Below are positions 19,504-31,181 of a stretch of 64,000 nt of DNA, piece after piece. The stretch is taken from NCBI GenBank assembly GCA_030710605.1, contig CP092879.1:41063669-41127668 (forward strand). The letters run 5' to 3'. Position numbers and translations under genes: made by a program. The notes under the pieces were generated by a model, which worked only from the letters and a program-made list of their open reading frames with translations, searched no databases and was not told where the DNA came from. The first letter of the stretch is position 1. Every line of letters starts with the position of its first letter. The stretch is from Cordylochernes scorpioides (taxonomy: Eukaryota > Arthropoda > Arachnida > Pseudoscorpiones > Chernetidae).

Positions 19504-20334
19504 TCACCTTGTATAAAACAAAATAGACTTTCATATTTTTAATAAGTTGTAAAAGTACATTTAATAATTTACTTTCCCTCTCTATCTCCCTATATTTAAA
19601 TTTTAGTTCTATATAATTTTGTAATAAGGCAACAAGTTTCTAGAGATGTGTTTCTTCTAAATTTATTGCAATCCCAAGATTTTAGGTATTTCTCCCCTTC
19701 TACAGGAGTACAATAATGAATAGAAGAAGTGCAGTAATAACCGAAAGTTTGAGATTACAATAAAAATAAAAAGAAACTCATCTCCAGAAACCTTATTTAA
19801 TTCATAAACAGAAGATACCAATTTACTGCATATATATATTTTGGAATTGCTAATACAATGGCAAATTTTTCGTAGTTGAAAATCACGTTTTTTAATCAAA
19901 TTAAGAATTAAATTCCAGATTTGGTAATACATTATACATGGGGCTCCAATGAGATCATCTTGGAAAAAATGTTTTTACGTCTTGTCTATAAAAGGCCGCT
20001 TAATGTCAGAAAAAGAGCAGGAAAAATCATCTAGATTTTCTGAAGTGGTTCTTCATTTTACATTTAATTGTATAATATATTTCAGAAAATCTCACTATTT
20101 ATTTATATTAAAAAAAGTATCTCCAATTCAAAAATAATATTTTTCAATAGACTGCGTTTGGTCAAATTATGATATGATTTGTGAGAGAGTTTTGTCGGTG
20201 ATGCATTGAATTGTATCTAGAAGTTTATATTTCTGCATTCCTAGATGCCTGCGATCATTGAATCATTATTAACGACACCAGGTATGCCTTAGATATTACA
20301 TACTATATGAGACAAAAATTTAAATGTAATTGTA
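19504..20334. other. No gene seen
   Basis: AT-rich. A small inverted pair around 19690-19740 was noted but no element was recognised. Confidence 0.35.
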
Positions 20335-20400
20335 GAATGGTGTGGAGATTAATTTGGCAAAGCTATTGAGAGGGGTTCACCATTGGTGTTACCCAAACCC
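20335..20400 (+). repeat. Conserved GAAACC...CTGATGA motif, badly worn copy
   Basis: GAGATTAATTTGGCAAAGC and GGGGTTCACCATTGGTG align with the better copies, but both core segments are altered. Confidence 0.35.
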
Positions 20401-20514
20401 CTTTCAACTAATTTATTCAAACCTAACAGTAAATAAGTAATTAATATATATAGTCACGACCGTCTGTCGTGGCCTCTGTCACGGATAATATATAGTTATC
20501 ATCGTCATGCGTTT

Positions 20515-20751
20515 TTAATTCTGTCACCGTTTGCTTTTGGTTCAGTGGTAGAATGCTCGCCTGCCACGCGGGCGCCCCGGGTTCGATTCCCGGCCGATGC
20601 ATTTTTTTTTTTTTTTTACAATTTTTAAAACTCTTTTATATATTATACAAGAATGACATCCACGGCGCCAATTTATAATTGTAACGAATAGTATTTGAAT
20701 AAAAGCATTTAATCGGGTAAACCCCAGGCGTTGCCCGGGTCATTCGGCTAG
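20515..20751 (+). mobile_element. Helitron-like element with tRNA-Gly
   Basis: A tRNA-Gly-like copy followed by TTTTTAAAACTC, then AATTGTAACGAATAGTATTT and the hairpin GGCGTTGCC with end CATTCGGCTAGT (CTAG at 20748-20751). The same 3' end occurs at 46682-46685 and, inverted, near 63148. Confidence 0.55.
20533..20601 (+). tRNA. tRNA-Gly(GCC)-like copy, acceptor damaged
   Basis: The 5' acceptor strand reads GCTTTTGG, two bases short of GCATCGGTGG, so the acceptor stem cannot close. D, anticodon (GCC) and T arms are otherwise good. Confidence 0.55.
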
Positions 20752-20789
20752 TAAAATCATAAGCACGAATGTTTGTTAAAAAAAAAAAA

Positions 20790-20905
20790 AAACTTCTACT
20801 ATCCTTACTGCGGTGATAAAATATTGAGAGGGCTTGTCTATCAGTAGTGAACCCTCCCAGCGGGTTCGCCAATTTAATCTACCAAACAGCTTCTTAGAGC
20901 TCTAA
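20790..20905 (-). repeat. Conserved GAAACC...CTGATGA motif, copy 3
   Basis: Minus strand: TTTGGTAGATTAAATTGGC, GAACCCGCTGGGAGGG, TTCACTACTGATAGAC, then CCCTCTC. It is flanked by CTTACTGCGGTGATAAAA, as in the copies at 44200 and 50330. Confidence 0.5.
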
Positions 20906-21000
20906 TAAAAGTTTGTTTAATTTGAAAAGAAACATTCGTGCTTTAATAGTCTTACTTCCTGTGTATAGATTGGCATGTTATTGCCTTATAAATATAGTTA

Positions 21001-21231
21001 TTGTTGTTGTCGTGTCCAATGAAAGCCTCAGATGTCCCCATGTATCTCTATCACAGCATTATCCTCTATCTTGGGTGTGTAAAGCTGCTGCTCTGGGTCC
21101 AAGTCAATTTTCTGTTGTTGTCGTGTCCAATGAAGAGCCTCAGATGTCTCCATGTGTCTCTATCACAAAAGTAGCAATGTCCACTATCTTGGGCGTGTAA
21201 AGCTGCTGCTCTGGGTCTATGTCAATTTTCT
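21001..21231. repeat. Tandem duplication, unit about 115 bp
   Basis: TTGTCGTGTCCAATGA ... AAGCTGCTGCTCTGGGTC ... GTCAATTTTCTG occurs at 21006-21113 and again at 21118-21231, about 90 percent identical by eye. Confidence 0.75.
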
Positions 21232-21310
21232 GCAAGTCTGCGGCAAATGCTGGACATGAGAATATGCGGTAGGTGTTAGTTCCACACCAGGACAATTGTT
21301 GCATGTCTTT
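21121..21310 (-). pseudogene. LINE ORF C-terminal fragment (family B)
   Basis: On the minus strand an open frame of about 58 codons reads KDMQQLSWCG, YRIFSCPAFAADLQKIDID, then EQQLYTPKIVDIATFVIETH and a stop at the GACATCTGA. A cysteine-bearing FSCPAF-type tail is common at the C-terminus of non-LTR retrotransposon ORF2. The rest of the element is missing. The tail has been tandemly duplicated (21001-21231). Identification is from motif style only. Confidence 0.45.
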
Positions 21311-22188
21311 TAGGTATTTTATTTAATATAAATAATATATTTATGAATAATATTCTAGAAGATATAACGTATTAAAAAGGCATACCTATCCCATCATAGA
21401 TACACTTTCAATATTGAATAAGTCTTCATAATCTTTTGTGAATATTTGATTCATATTTATATAAAGATTTGAGCGCAATGATTAATATTTTCTATAAGAA
21501 ATTAAGCTCTATATAGAGAAAGATTATATATATCTGTTCCACATACATACTTCAAAATTATTTCAAACAAATAATATTTTTATTAAATATTATATCTATT
21601 ACTGGGAGAGGCAATTTAAAGCTTAGATTTATGTCTTTTAATATTCTAAGCAATTGATAAGAGAGAAAACCTTGTTTATTCCATAGAAAAAAATAAGTAG
21701 AGAAAAAAACCTTACTTTGATGTTAGAGATTTATTTTAAAGCTCTTCTTCCATTCTTTTTTTTTTTATCTAAAACTTTGCTGCTAGCGATCCCCAAAACT
21801 AATGCCTCAGGAATCTGTTTTATCTTTTCTTTCATATTCCTTCTATCCTAACCAAATACTGTTATTGTTTATTCATTAAGTCTATATTTATTTTTTGTCA
21901 GTTATTCAAACTCTTTCAAAATATAATCCCAACGTTGTCATATGGAGGCATTCAATATTTTATTAAATATTTATAAGAAGATAGATATTAATTTTAAATG
22001 TCCCATATTTTTTTTGTGGGTGTTTATTAGAGTTGATATGATTGTAGTTTGGAAAAATATATATTTTTTTATTTTTTAAGTAGAGATAAAGTATATATAG
22101 GAATAACTCGTCTCTTTATCGGCTAGTCTAAAGGACATTCACTTCAATGAGTACCCATCTTTGTAAATATAAAATAACGTGAAGTAAT
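21311..22188. other. No gene seen
   Basis: AT-rich. A weak hammerhead-repeat remnant (CTCGTCTCTTTATCGG) lies near 22107-22123. Confidence 0.35.
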
Positions 22189-22375
22189 AGAGTCTAAATC
22201 TCGAAAAAACGAGACTACCTCTATAGCTATCAATATATTGATTTAAACTATTACTATATATATTTTTAATCTACATTCCTTATATTATAATTAAAATTAC
22301 ATTTATATGATCTATTTATATATAAATACAGTATCTATATAACGTAGGCATTATATCGAATCATATAATAGCTTC
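22189..22375. repeat. Dispersed repeat, copy 1 of a local pair
   Basis: AGAGTCTAAATCTCGAAAAA through AATACAGTATCTATATAACG matches 22590-22709 plus 22864-22935. It serves as an empty-site reference for the foldback at 22710. Confidence 0.7.
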
Positions 22376-22589
22376 ATACAACTCCCTTAGGTTTTGTCGA
22401 TGAATGTATTTACAAAATGCATAGGTTAATAATGAACATAATCAAAATAATTTTGCGCATATATCGAATATATCCTGATTACATCCTTCATTTATTATAC
22501 ATTGTCTTTGTACATATAATGTTGTCCTAAAGGTTCGAGTTTATCATATTACTTGGCGAATAATATTATTGAGAATATATAATAATACA

Positions 22590-22935
22590 TATAGAGTCTA
22601 AATTTCAAAAAACGAGACTACTTCTAGATATCTATATATATTTTTAACTATTACTATATATATTGTTTGGACCTACATTCATTATAATGCAAATTACATA
22701 TATATGATCCTTTCGAAAATAGAGCAATCCATAAATAATTTTTTAATTAAAAAGGCATATATTGGATCAAAATATCCAATGGCGTTCAGCCAACTGAAAT
22801 ATTGGTAAAATAAATGATATTTTGATCCAATATATGCATTTTCAATTAAAAATATATATGATCTATCTATGTATAAATACAGTATTTATATAACGTACGC
22901 ATTATATAGAGTCGTATAATTGCTTTAACACGTCC
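22590..22935. repeat. Dispersed repeat, copy 2, interrupted by a foldback
   Basis: Same sequence as 22189-22375 but split after ATATATATGATC by the element at 22710-22851. Confidence 0.7.
22710..22851. mobile_element. Small foldback element (142 bp) with 12-bp target duplication
   Basis: Flanked by perfect ATATATATGATC copies at 22698-22709 and 22852-22863. The leader TTTCGAAAATAGAGCAATCC is followed by AAAAAGGCATATATTGGATC and its mirror ending TCCAATATATGCATTTT. The ribozyme centre is reduced to TGGCGTTCAGCCAACTGAAA, which keeps stem II and GAAA but not the first core segment. Related to 44779-45106. Confidence 0.8.
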
Positions 22936-23496
22936 GTATGGATCCAACAAAGATGATGATAAACAAAAATGATTAATACTTTTCATTGAGTAAATTTGTT
23001 TGCTATCGTTCTAAATATTTTCGTAGGATCCCCATTCCTCAAACTAGGTAGATATAGGAGTAAATTATAGTCCTGTTGTAGGTTTATTTGGGGTGAAAAT
23101 TAAGTTCGTATATAATGATGATTATAATAAAATAGAAGGGAGTAGATTTATAGCTCGAAATTCAAAGAACCTATTTGAAATTTGATTGAGTAATCATAAA
23201 CTCAACAGAGTTTACTTTTAAAAAGCTTTTATAGCTGGTAAAATGATATCTCCAAATTTAGTCCATAATTTACCCTTAAAGGAACAGGTTTATTTTATCG
23301 TAAATAGATAAGGACCCTCAAAACCACGCATTTGCACAATACTACAAGGTTATTCCAAAATTTCGTAAACACTTGCAAAAAATGGAAATACAAATATTAT
23401 TAGCCGTTATGTATAATGTCTTTGTATTATGTATAAAGTAATTGTATTATGTATTATATTATGTATTCACCACAATAATACTATTTACAGTAAAAA
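22936..23496. other. No gene seen
   Basis: AT-rich unannotated sequence. Confidence 0.35.
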
Positions 23497-23755
23497 AAAA
23501 AACGTCCTGACTTTTGAGGCCAAAAACATAATATGTACACTGTGTGACAAGGAAATTACTGAAGAACTCCCCCATTACCTGCTTAATTGTACAGCCTTTG
23601 TTGCAGAGAGGAAGGCCCTATATCAACAAATTAAATGTACCAACACTTCACCCTACGTATTGTTTTCAAAAATATCAGCAAACAAATCTAAGGCAATAGC
23701 TTACTATAAATTTTTCAGATCATCATTATGTAAGGGCCAGTCAACAAGTGAATGA
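23497..23755 (+). pseudogene. Non-LTR retrotransposon ORF2 C-terminus, fragment
   Basis: About 86 codons ending TGA at 23753. It contains ICTLCDKEITEELPHYLLNC, a Cys-x2-Cys-x10-His-x4-Cys arrangement typical of the zinc-binding tail of LINE reverse transcriptase proteins. The polymerase and endonuclease domains are absent. The same residues can be seen, more decayed, on the minus strand of the other two copies. Confidence 0.6.
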
Positions 23756-23885
23756 CTTTGAGACGAAGAGTAAAGCCAGTTCAATTTCTCTGTAAATAAC
23801 ACAAGATGATTATTACCTTACACGATTGGGAGAATCTGTATGGGGCAAGTCCCTAATAAAGGATTTTGTGTGTGTATTTGCCATA
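23497..23885 (+). mobile_element. LINE 3' end, 5'-truncated (family A, best copy)
   Basis: Coding remnant (23497-23755), a short 3' untranslated part, then CCCTAATAAAGGATTTTGTG with a GTGTGTG tail. Junction at the left is an A-run. Copies at 19132-19503 and 32050-32395 share the same 3' end. Confidence 0.7.
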
Positions 23886-25004
23886 ATTATATTATTCGCC
23901 AAGTAATAAGAGAAACAACCTTTCTTAAAATGAGTGCCATAACACTAAACATTGTATACAAATTACGTTCATCTGAATTTCAAGGTTGCTATTATAGCAC
24001 CGAAATGAATTACCACGCTCTACGTTGGAAATATCAAGAATATTCATGGTTCAAAGTATTTATAAAGAGAGAATAGTCATTTATAGTACATATTAACAAA
24101 CCTTTAGGACAACCTTATATAATAACATCAACAACACCAAAAAGCTTTATTAAGACATTTTTGTCTTATACTCATTCTCCAAGCACGGAAATGTAGGTTA
24201 CATGAAAGAATAACAATAAGAACAACAAAAAAGTTCCTGTTATGACCCTTTGGTCTTATACAGCTTCTCCAAGTAGAAGAGGGTAATACAATAGTTACAA
24301 TAATCAGCAATGTTATTTACAATGTGTCAAGGGGGAGAGAAGGACTTGCTGGGGAAGCTATACATAAATCAACGACCGAAGACAAATGACAAATAACATA
24401 GTTTTATAAACATTACGCCCAAATATAGGCAAAAGTGCAAGGACAACCTTAAATAGACAAAGATAATGTATACTAAATGAAGGACGTGAAGAGATATCAA
24501 TATTTCCACCATCTCCATGTAGATAGGTTCGTAGAGAAATAATGGGCCAAACACAAACCTACTTGTGAAACATCTTAAATTGGCCCACCCTCTCTTCCAA
24601 TCAGCCCAACCCAACATGTAAGAAGGACTATCCAATATCTTTGCCGCATTCATTTAGACCAATCGTAAATTCTTTCGGTTTCCATAATAGATTTTATGGA
24701 CTTCTTTTTTTCTATTCCCTCTCTTTCTCGATAAATTCTACAACCTTCTATTCTTGCAGGTGAAATTATAACATTTGCTTTCTGTCACGGCTACCTGATT
24801 TAAACCCCTCATTTATTTCAATATTTCATTGGCCCACATGTTGTGAATTCTTCTATTTTGATGAGAAATTTGTTGAGTTGATGGTTAATGTATGTTGTTG
24901 TGGTTGATGTATGATAGTTGTGATGTTTTATATATTGTATTTATATGTGCAAAATTATTTTCTAGACTACAATATGTTCATTATTAACCTATGCATTTTA
25001 TAAA
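23886..25004. other. No gene seen; possible old LTR-like sequence
   Basis: A more GC-rich tract at 24480-24660 and a repeated TTTGTCTTATAC / TTTGGTCTTATACAGC pair (24160, 24252) hint at decayed retroelement sequence. No paired LTR or protein domain found. Confidence 0.3.
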
Positions 25005-25060
25005 TACCTTCATGGACAAACCTAAGGAAGTTGTATCTTTTAGAATGTATTTTTATTATT
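25005..25060. repeat. MITE end fragment
   Basis: TTCATGGACAAACCTAAGG then AGTTGTATCTTTTAG matches one end of the MITE at 45486-45707. Confidence 0.55.
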
Positions 25061-25544
25061 ATATATTTTAATATATTATATATGTGTTATATTAAAATAT
25101 TATTTTATTTAAAATTATATTTCATAAATTCAAATACTCTGCTAAATCGACCGCCAGAGGTCACGCTTCCCCTATAAAAACACATTGTGGTTGTTTCCCG
25201 AATGCTCAAAAATCATTCATTTTGGTTAGCAGCCCCGTAAAATAAAAATATTTTCTCTCTCTCTTTCCTGATGGTCGGCTCAAATCTTTTGTACATTATG
25301 TAAATAAGTTTTCCATTTTTCAATTCTTCGCCTTAATCCAGGCAGTACTTTTATCAAATTATGTTTTTATGTATTCTTTATTAGCACTATTAAAGCAAAT
25401 TGGGATTTAATCTTCATTTTATTATAATCTTTTCCACGACTGAATACCAAAATCAAGCAACAGCTAATAATTCTATATAAATAATAATAATAAAACAGCA
25501 TAAAATCTTTTCTTTCATTTATAACATATATATTTAAAATAGGA

Positions 25545-25660
25545 GTTTATTTATCCAATATTTTCGATGGACCAATCGTCATCTTTTACGAGGATTTTTG
25601 TTTTGAAGCAGACAGATGAACGATTAACTCATTGATATATTGGATAAATGAAACTTATTA
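25545..25660 (-). mobile_element. Hammerhead-bearing repeat, one arm
   Basis: TTTATCCAATATTTTCGATGG ... TTTTACGAGGAT, then an inverted trace of TATTGGATAAATG at 25638-25650. Confidence 0.45.
25553..25595 (-). ncRNA. Hammerhead-like motif, variant core
   Basis: Stem I AUCC/GGAU (4 bp), UCGUAAA, stem II GAUG/CAUC, core GAAA, AUAUU. The first core segment differs from UCGAUAA, so it is probably inactive, but the stems are intact. Confidence 0.4.
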
Positions 25661-25786
25661 AATCCAAAATAACCTTTATTTTTAATATCTAATTTAAAAA
25701 GGATGAATGAGAAATTAATATTAAATATTTCTACCTTTACTTTTCTTATATCGTAAAGATAGAGGTTGCCTAGCCGGCATTCATAT

Positions 25787-26538
25787 TGCCACGTGGAAAA
25801 TTAGGGAAGACAAAAACTTCAGGAGGAGACAACAATTTATTTCAGGGAAGGACAACCTATGAATTGTCAACAAAAGATAAGCCACGAGGGAAATTTACAG
25901 AGTCGCAAGATATAAACATAAAAAAATGACCACTCTGTTAATAAAAAATAATAAAATTAATAAATACTATGTTACATAAATAAAATTAATAAATACTATG
26001 TTACATAGCTTCTTCCCTATGGGAGCTGTGACCTCACAGCTAGCAATAATTGTAGATACTGACGTGGATTTGACGTGCTTCTGCCAAGGATTCCATCGAA
26101 GTCTTGGAACTTTGTCCCTAGTACCTTTGCGTCCATTTTCTTGCGGCGTGAAGAGCGGCTTTGCCGTCGTATCGTCGTCTATAGGGACATGGTCATCTTG
26201 GAAAGAAGTCTTGGCTTTGACACGGCGGTGGAATCCTGGAGCCAGTCTCTAAAAATGTGGATTACAGCACCCATGGATTCAAATTCTTCTCGGCGATCTT
26301 CAGTTTGTCTTCCCTAACTTACCCAGCATCTCCACCAAAATGCCACGTGGAAAATTAGGGAAGACAAACTTCGGGGTGACACACTAATTTATTTAAGGCA
26401 AAAACAAACTATGAAGGATGAACAAAAGATAAGGAATGAGGGAAGTTTACAGAGTAGTAAAATAACAATAAAAATGATACTCTGTTAATACTAGGGTAAA
26501 ATAATAAATGCTTGTAAAATGAAAAATACTTCGCTACA
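25787..26538 (-). mobile_element. Decayed LTR retrotransposon with most of its interior deleted
   Basis: Two diverged LTRs (25787-26005, about 219 bp; 26341-26538, about 198 bp), both with TGCCACGTGG at one tip and a TACA-type end at the other, enclose only 335 bp. On the minus strand the interior starts TTTTGGTGGAGATGCTGGG, whose TGGTGGAGA resembles the primer-binding region of the element at 38038. It ends with a purine-rich ATAGGGAAGAAGC before the other LTR. No coding domain remains. Confidence 0.7.
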
Positions 26539-26960
26539 ATATAAACCTAGACCCTATTTCCATTATAAAATGATATAGCCTATCTGAATGAGAAATTCCA
26601 GTAACCTGGATTCAGGGCGTTGGGTGAATATTCAATGATATCTTCGACCTTGCTCCGTTATCATCATCATTAATTCTTTTATCATGTTCCACATTTGCGA
26701 ATAATGTATTTACATGGTTCCTGAAACTTCAATGTGAGAATTAATCTTGAGAACTGCAACGTAGCATATAAATGTGAAGGTATGGAATTAAATTATAGGG
26801 TAATATAATTTATATTCAACACAAAACAACGGCAAAATCTAACGATATACATTGAAGGCTGCCTTGAGCGAGAGAACGAGGATTCTGTTAAACAATTCTT
26901 TCTTTGAAACAAAGTCTTTGTATAACAGAATACAGAGCACATACCAAAGTGTAAAAAGGA
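26539..26960. other. No gene seen
   Basis: Unannotated, moderately AT-rich. Confidence 0.35.
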
Positions 26961-27605
26961 TAGACAACAGACCTAGAAAGAATAAGGACTATAGTAAAGC
27001 GCATAGAGCAGTATATAAAAAGATATGAAACAGAGGTAGATATATGAAGGACAATAGTACACTCAGCACATAGACCAAGATATAAGGACAGAAAACAGAT
27101 CTAGATAGAAAGAAGACAAGGGTACGGTGAATAGACCAATATATGAGGAGAACGAACAACAGAGATAGATACAAGAAGGACAGACAACAGACCCAGATAT
27201 GAGAAGGACAGATAACATAGATAGATATGAGAAGGACAGAAAGCAGAGATAGATATAAGAAGGACAGGCAACAGACCAAGATATAAGAATGACAGACAAC
27301 AAAGCTATATATAAGAAAGACAGACAATAGAGATAGATATAAGGAGGACAAACAAGAAAAGGGTACGGTGCATATATATATGAGAAGAACGAAAAACAGA
27401 GATAGATATAAGAAGGACAAACAACAGAACTAGATATAAGAAGTACATACAACAAAGATAGATATAAGAAAGACAGACAACAGAGATAGATATAAGAGAA
27501 AAAGACAAAAGAGCTAGATATAAGAAGCACATGCAACAGAGATAGATAAAGAAGGAGAGACAACAAAATTAGATATAAGAAAGACAGACAACAGACATAA
27601 GGCCG
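26961..27605. repeat. Purine-rich minisatellite, unit about 30 bp
   Basis: About 20 degenerate copies of a unit like AACAGAGATAGATATAAG plus AAGGACAGAC. Its long open frames on the minus strand (repeating Leu/Ser/Tyr-rich peptides) are by-products of the lack of stops in the repeat, not genes. Confidence 0.85.
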
Positions 27606-28059
27606 TGCCAGGTGCACGGATCAAGGCACCGCGAGGCACGGACTGTGATTTACGGCCCCGCTTTCTATCAGACATCAGATCTTGATGTTACCTCACACAT
27701 TTTATTGCTCCCATGTTTGGCCAACACAGCAAAAAAATGTCCGTTCATTGTGAGACTTTTTTCTGTATTTACCTTGAAGTATAATGGTAATTCGTGCATT
27801 GGGTAAATTATTGAATTTCTTCTCAAAATTTCCTATACCTGATGTTGAAATGGTGGTTAGGTTACGAAAATAGATTTATAACATATAAAAGTTGTTTTAA
27901 TGACCATAATATCTGAATAATTAAGATTCGTATTGTGTTGCAATAATGTATCGGTTATACTTTCAACACTCAGTCGATCATTTGTTTTCAAATAAAATGT
28001 GTTGAAGATGTTATTATGATTATTCTCCATTCCCTTCTATAACTCTTATGACACGGCAA
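27606..28059. other. No gene seen
   Basis: A short GC-rich patch (27600-27660) borders the minisatellite. Nothing recognised. Confidence 0.35.
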
Positions 28060-28262
28060 CGGAATTCTGGAGCCAGTCTTGGAAAATATAGATCACAGCA
28101 TCCAAGACCTCGAGGACTTCTCGGCGATCCTCAGTTTGTTTTCCCTAACTAACCAGCACGTTCACCAAAATGTAACATAGAAAATTAGGAAAGATAAACT
28201 TCAGGATGACACGGCAATTTATTCACGGCAAAAAAACAAAATCAACATTTATAAGATACAAG
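28060..28262 (-). repeat. LTR retrotransposon fragment, related to 25787-26538
   Basis: GGAATTCTGGAGCCAGTCTT, TTCTCGGCGATCCTCAGTTTG and CACCAAAATGTAACATAG correspond to the interior/LTR junction of the 25787 element. The piece AAAATTAGGAAAGA ... GATGACACGGCAATTTATT also recurs inside the Helitron-like elements. Confidence 0.6.
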
Positions 28263-28321
28263 ATAAGCAATAAGAAAAGTTTCTAGAGTAGCAAAATAAA
28301 AATAATATAAATGCTTTTTTT

Positions 28322-28612
28322 TTGCTTACCCCTAGTACACGTAGTACAGGCCATGATAAACATGGTGGTTAGAAGTAGGCGACTGCTTTTACTGTATGTG
28401 CACCACATGTCTACACATGTGAAAATCAGTTCGACTTTGCACTTACAAATATGCCAGAGCCCAGTTTAGTTACTTGCACTCGCTGGTGGGGTTGGACTTT
28501 TGCAAGAATCGGGGGACATTGGAACATCTTTTTTTTTTAAATAAAAAAAAAAGTGCCCAATGCAGGAATCGAACCCGGGTCGTAGCGGTCTAAAACCCTA
28601 CCCCCCCCAATT
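28322..28612 (-). mobile_element. tRNA-headed SINE, copy 1
   Basis: Minus strand: a degraded tRNA-like head with GACCCGGGTTCGATTCC (box B) at the right end, then a body ending CCTGTACTACGTGTACTAGG. About 80 percent identical by eye to 31182-31482. The head here is interrupted by a C-run. Confidence 0.6.
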
Positions 28613-28937
28613 TAAATACTACAATATATATTAATAAAAATACTTGTTTTTGCCCAAACTAATCCATAACATTACAAATTTGTATTCAGAAAAATGTACA
28701 TCTCTCATTATATTAGAAATAAACCATTACAAAATTCTATAATTGATTTTGGAATAAATTCCAAAGCTGTTGAAAGCTTGTAACACCTCAAATAATAAAA
28801 AAAAACTCTTTGCTCAAATGCTAATTTTCTTATCTAAATAATATCTGGGTAACTATAATTTTGCTTGCATAACTGAGAATAATAAATGATATCATAAAAT
28901 AACTCATATACTAACACACAATAAAACAACAAAATTC

Positions 28938-29060
28938 GAAACTATTATAGACGCGTATGATTCTTTTTAAAAATAAACAACCATACGCGTCTATAATAGT
29001 TTCTAATTTTGATAACAGATGGCGCGCTAATGGATCACAATAAAACATATCATAGTAGAA
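28938..29060. repeat. Small foldback plus hammerhead-repeat end
   Basis: GAAACTATTATAGACGCGTA at 28938 is mirrored at 28980-29002 around an A/T loop. It is followed by TTTGATAACAGATGGCGCGC, a block also seen at 50273 and 59535. Confidence 0.6.
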
Positions 29061-29194
29061 CTTGAATAATTCAACGTCTTTAATTCTAAATTCAAATATT
29101 TATCTTGGCCCTAGAATTTCCTATAAATAGAATTTCCGTTTTTAATTCGATTTTTTCGGTCTCTTGGGCTTCGAATTATTTAAGTTCAACTGTA

Positions 29195-29521
29195 TTAATA
29201 CAAATCTCTAGTAATAAAAAAGATAATAGTACAAATTGGAAAATGAATTTGTTGTTTTATTAGAGAGAGAGAGAGAGAGGTTCTATTGACACAAATAAAA
29301 CCTTGGCCTGTGTTGATGACAAATTGAAGGCTGCACGAAGGAAACATGGCTCGTGTAATCCCCAAGGCCTCCAAACAACACATTTCTCCCAATTTTATCC
29401 AATGATTGGCTGTCATTGAGCTCATCAAAGCCGGCCACTTAAAGCGGGGTCGAATTAGGTCGAGAATCCGGACGTCTTGTTCTATTCCAGGCCTCCTTGG
29501 TGACATCGGTCGCTTTGTCAT
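29195..29521 (-). other. Open frame of 108 codons, unknown
   Basis: More GC-rich than its surroundings over 29280-29520 and beginning MTKRPMSPRRPGIEQD. I recognise no domain. A (GA)n run at 29261-29279 lies inside the 3' part, so the C-terminus is low complexity. It may be a captured exon or repeat sequence, and there is no evidence of expression. Confidence 0.2.
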
Positions 29522-30192
29522 TTTTTATAATTCACATTTCAGTTCTTTTTTTCAGATCAACTTGCAAATTTATTTGACCTAATTCTGATATAACATTGAT
29601 ATTTAAACCATACACATACATACAAATTTTCAAAACTCTATTTCAAGGTAATACGATACACTCTTGATACATAGTAAATAGATAGATTTAAAAATTTATT
29701 CCACCTTTAAGCTCAATATGTGACATACGGTCTAGAGATAATATCGACAGCATCCCGTCTCCTTATGCCCTATACTCTGATGCAAGAATTCTTGTAATCG
29801 TAGCTTTTGGATAGAAGTATATAGTATGTTGATATATCGTTTTGTAAAAGTCTAGAGAGGTTTGTTCTTAGCTTAGCTCTTCACATCATTGGTAAATATC
29901 TCTAAAAGAACAGTTTTCCAACAAATTAATGCTTTTTGAACTGGCAATCGGTTAATTTATGGTATTGCGATTTTGAATGCTTTTGATATATCTTCCTTTG
30001 AAATATAAGAACTTTCGATGAATGTTGTTTGATTTCCTTTATCCAGTTTGAGGACTGGACATTCCTACAGAATGTTGATTACTGATTGTGAGGCTATTTG
30101 GTAGAGTATACATGGCGAAATTATTTCAAAGAGCCATGTCATACTCATGTCCCATTAATAGAGGTGATATCAAGTTGTCAATGAGGTACAGG
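29522..30192. other. No gene seen
   Basis: Unannotated AT-rich sequence. Confidence 0.35.
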
Positions 30193-30440
30193 TATATTTT
30201 CACACACACAGATTTATTAAGACCACCGGTCTTATACAGATTCACCACAGGAAGGAAGCATAGATGGAACTCCTATACTCCAGGCAGCGCTGAGCCCAAA
30301 AGCCTCCAGGTCCAACGCATGTCCAGTGACCACAGAATCCACCTTGCATAGGTTAATGTATCACTGAAAAGGCGAGTGTGGCATCAGCCGCGTTTTACTC
30401 TTTGCTTTCCTCTTCGAAATGGATCACGACATTCGACGAT
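30193..30440 (-). repeat. Dispersed repeat, second copy of 2160-2420
   Basis: TTTATTAAGACCACCGG, CAGCCTCCAGG-type and CACTGAAAAGGCGAGTG blocks are shared with 2160-2420. Confidence 0.55.
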
Positions 30441-30605
30441 TCTATTAACTCCCTCCGAACGGTGACTGCGGTCTCTTGTAGAATTTATATAAACCAAAGA
30501 ATATTTTCAAGAGAAGAACAAAATCGTGAGGGAAAGAGTTTCAAATTATGATAAGGTACAAGTTATATCTATTATGTATTTTATACAATATAATATATTA
30601 AAAAT

Positions 30606-30730
30606 AAATAAAGCATATCCTGACCAGGAGCACATGTGCCTTTTAGATGACAGAACGCCATCTAGTGGAACAGAAATCGACTAAACGTTGATTTAACCTG
30701 TCCCCTGATATTTGGCCAACCCATATTTTT
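30606..30730. mobile_element. Penelope/retrozyme-like fragment without hammerhead
   Basis: GCATATCCTGACCAGGAG, ACATGTGCCTTTTAGATG, CGCCATCTAGTGGAACAG, ACTAAACGTTGATTTAAC, TATTTGGCCAACCC: the distal half of the 52697-53140 unit, ending before the ribozyme. Confidence 0.6.
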
Positions 30731-31181
30731 TCTATTGTTCTCTTTCATAATATATTATATTTATTAGGTATTATAATGTATTAGGTTTTAAGCGGCCACT
30801 ATGCATTAGAGAAGGTAAAGATTTGCCTGAAATTTCTCTGTAGGGCGAAAGCAAGGAAATTCATGGTAAAAAATAGCTTTTATCAAGAAAAGGTCGGTTC
30901 AACATCAAAAGCAATATCGATTAACACTAATAATCACTTTATAAATGCTTCATTTGAAGTGATATTATATATGCTATCGATATTTGGTCTCTTAGGAATG
31001 AACAAATAGTAAAGCTACAGGCTTGAATTTTGTGCTTCTGAGCCGAAAGAGAGTATTATTATAATATGGTAAATTCGACGCTTGAATACTTGCAAGAATT
31101 TGAAATGGATTTCGGATAATCTCTTTGCCGCATATTTTCAATTTTTTTACCATGACAATGAAAAAATATTTAAAAATCATT

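Noticed and set aside
24369-24653. 94-codon frame on the minus strand
   Set aside because: No domain; hydrophobic AT-rich composition, part of probable decayed retroelement sequence.
26989-27617. Long overlapping open frames rich in Leu, Ser and Tyr
   Set aside because: They lie in a 30-bp purine-rich minisatellite whose minus strand happens to lack stops; repeating low-complexity peptides in several frames are not genes.
29195-29521. Possible host gene exon
   Set aside because: No domain, no splice-site or homologous partner in the window, and it runs into a GA microsatellite; kept only as an unknown low-confidence frame.
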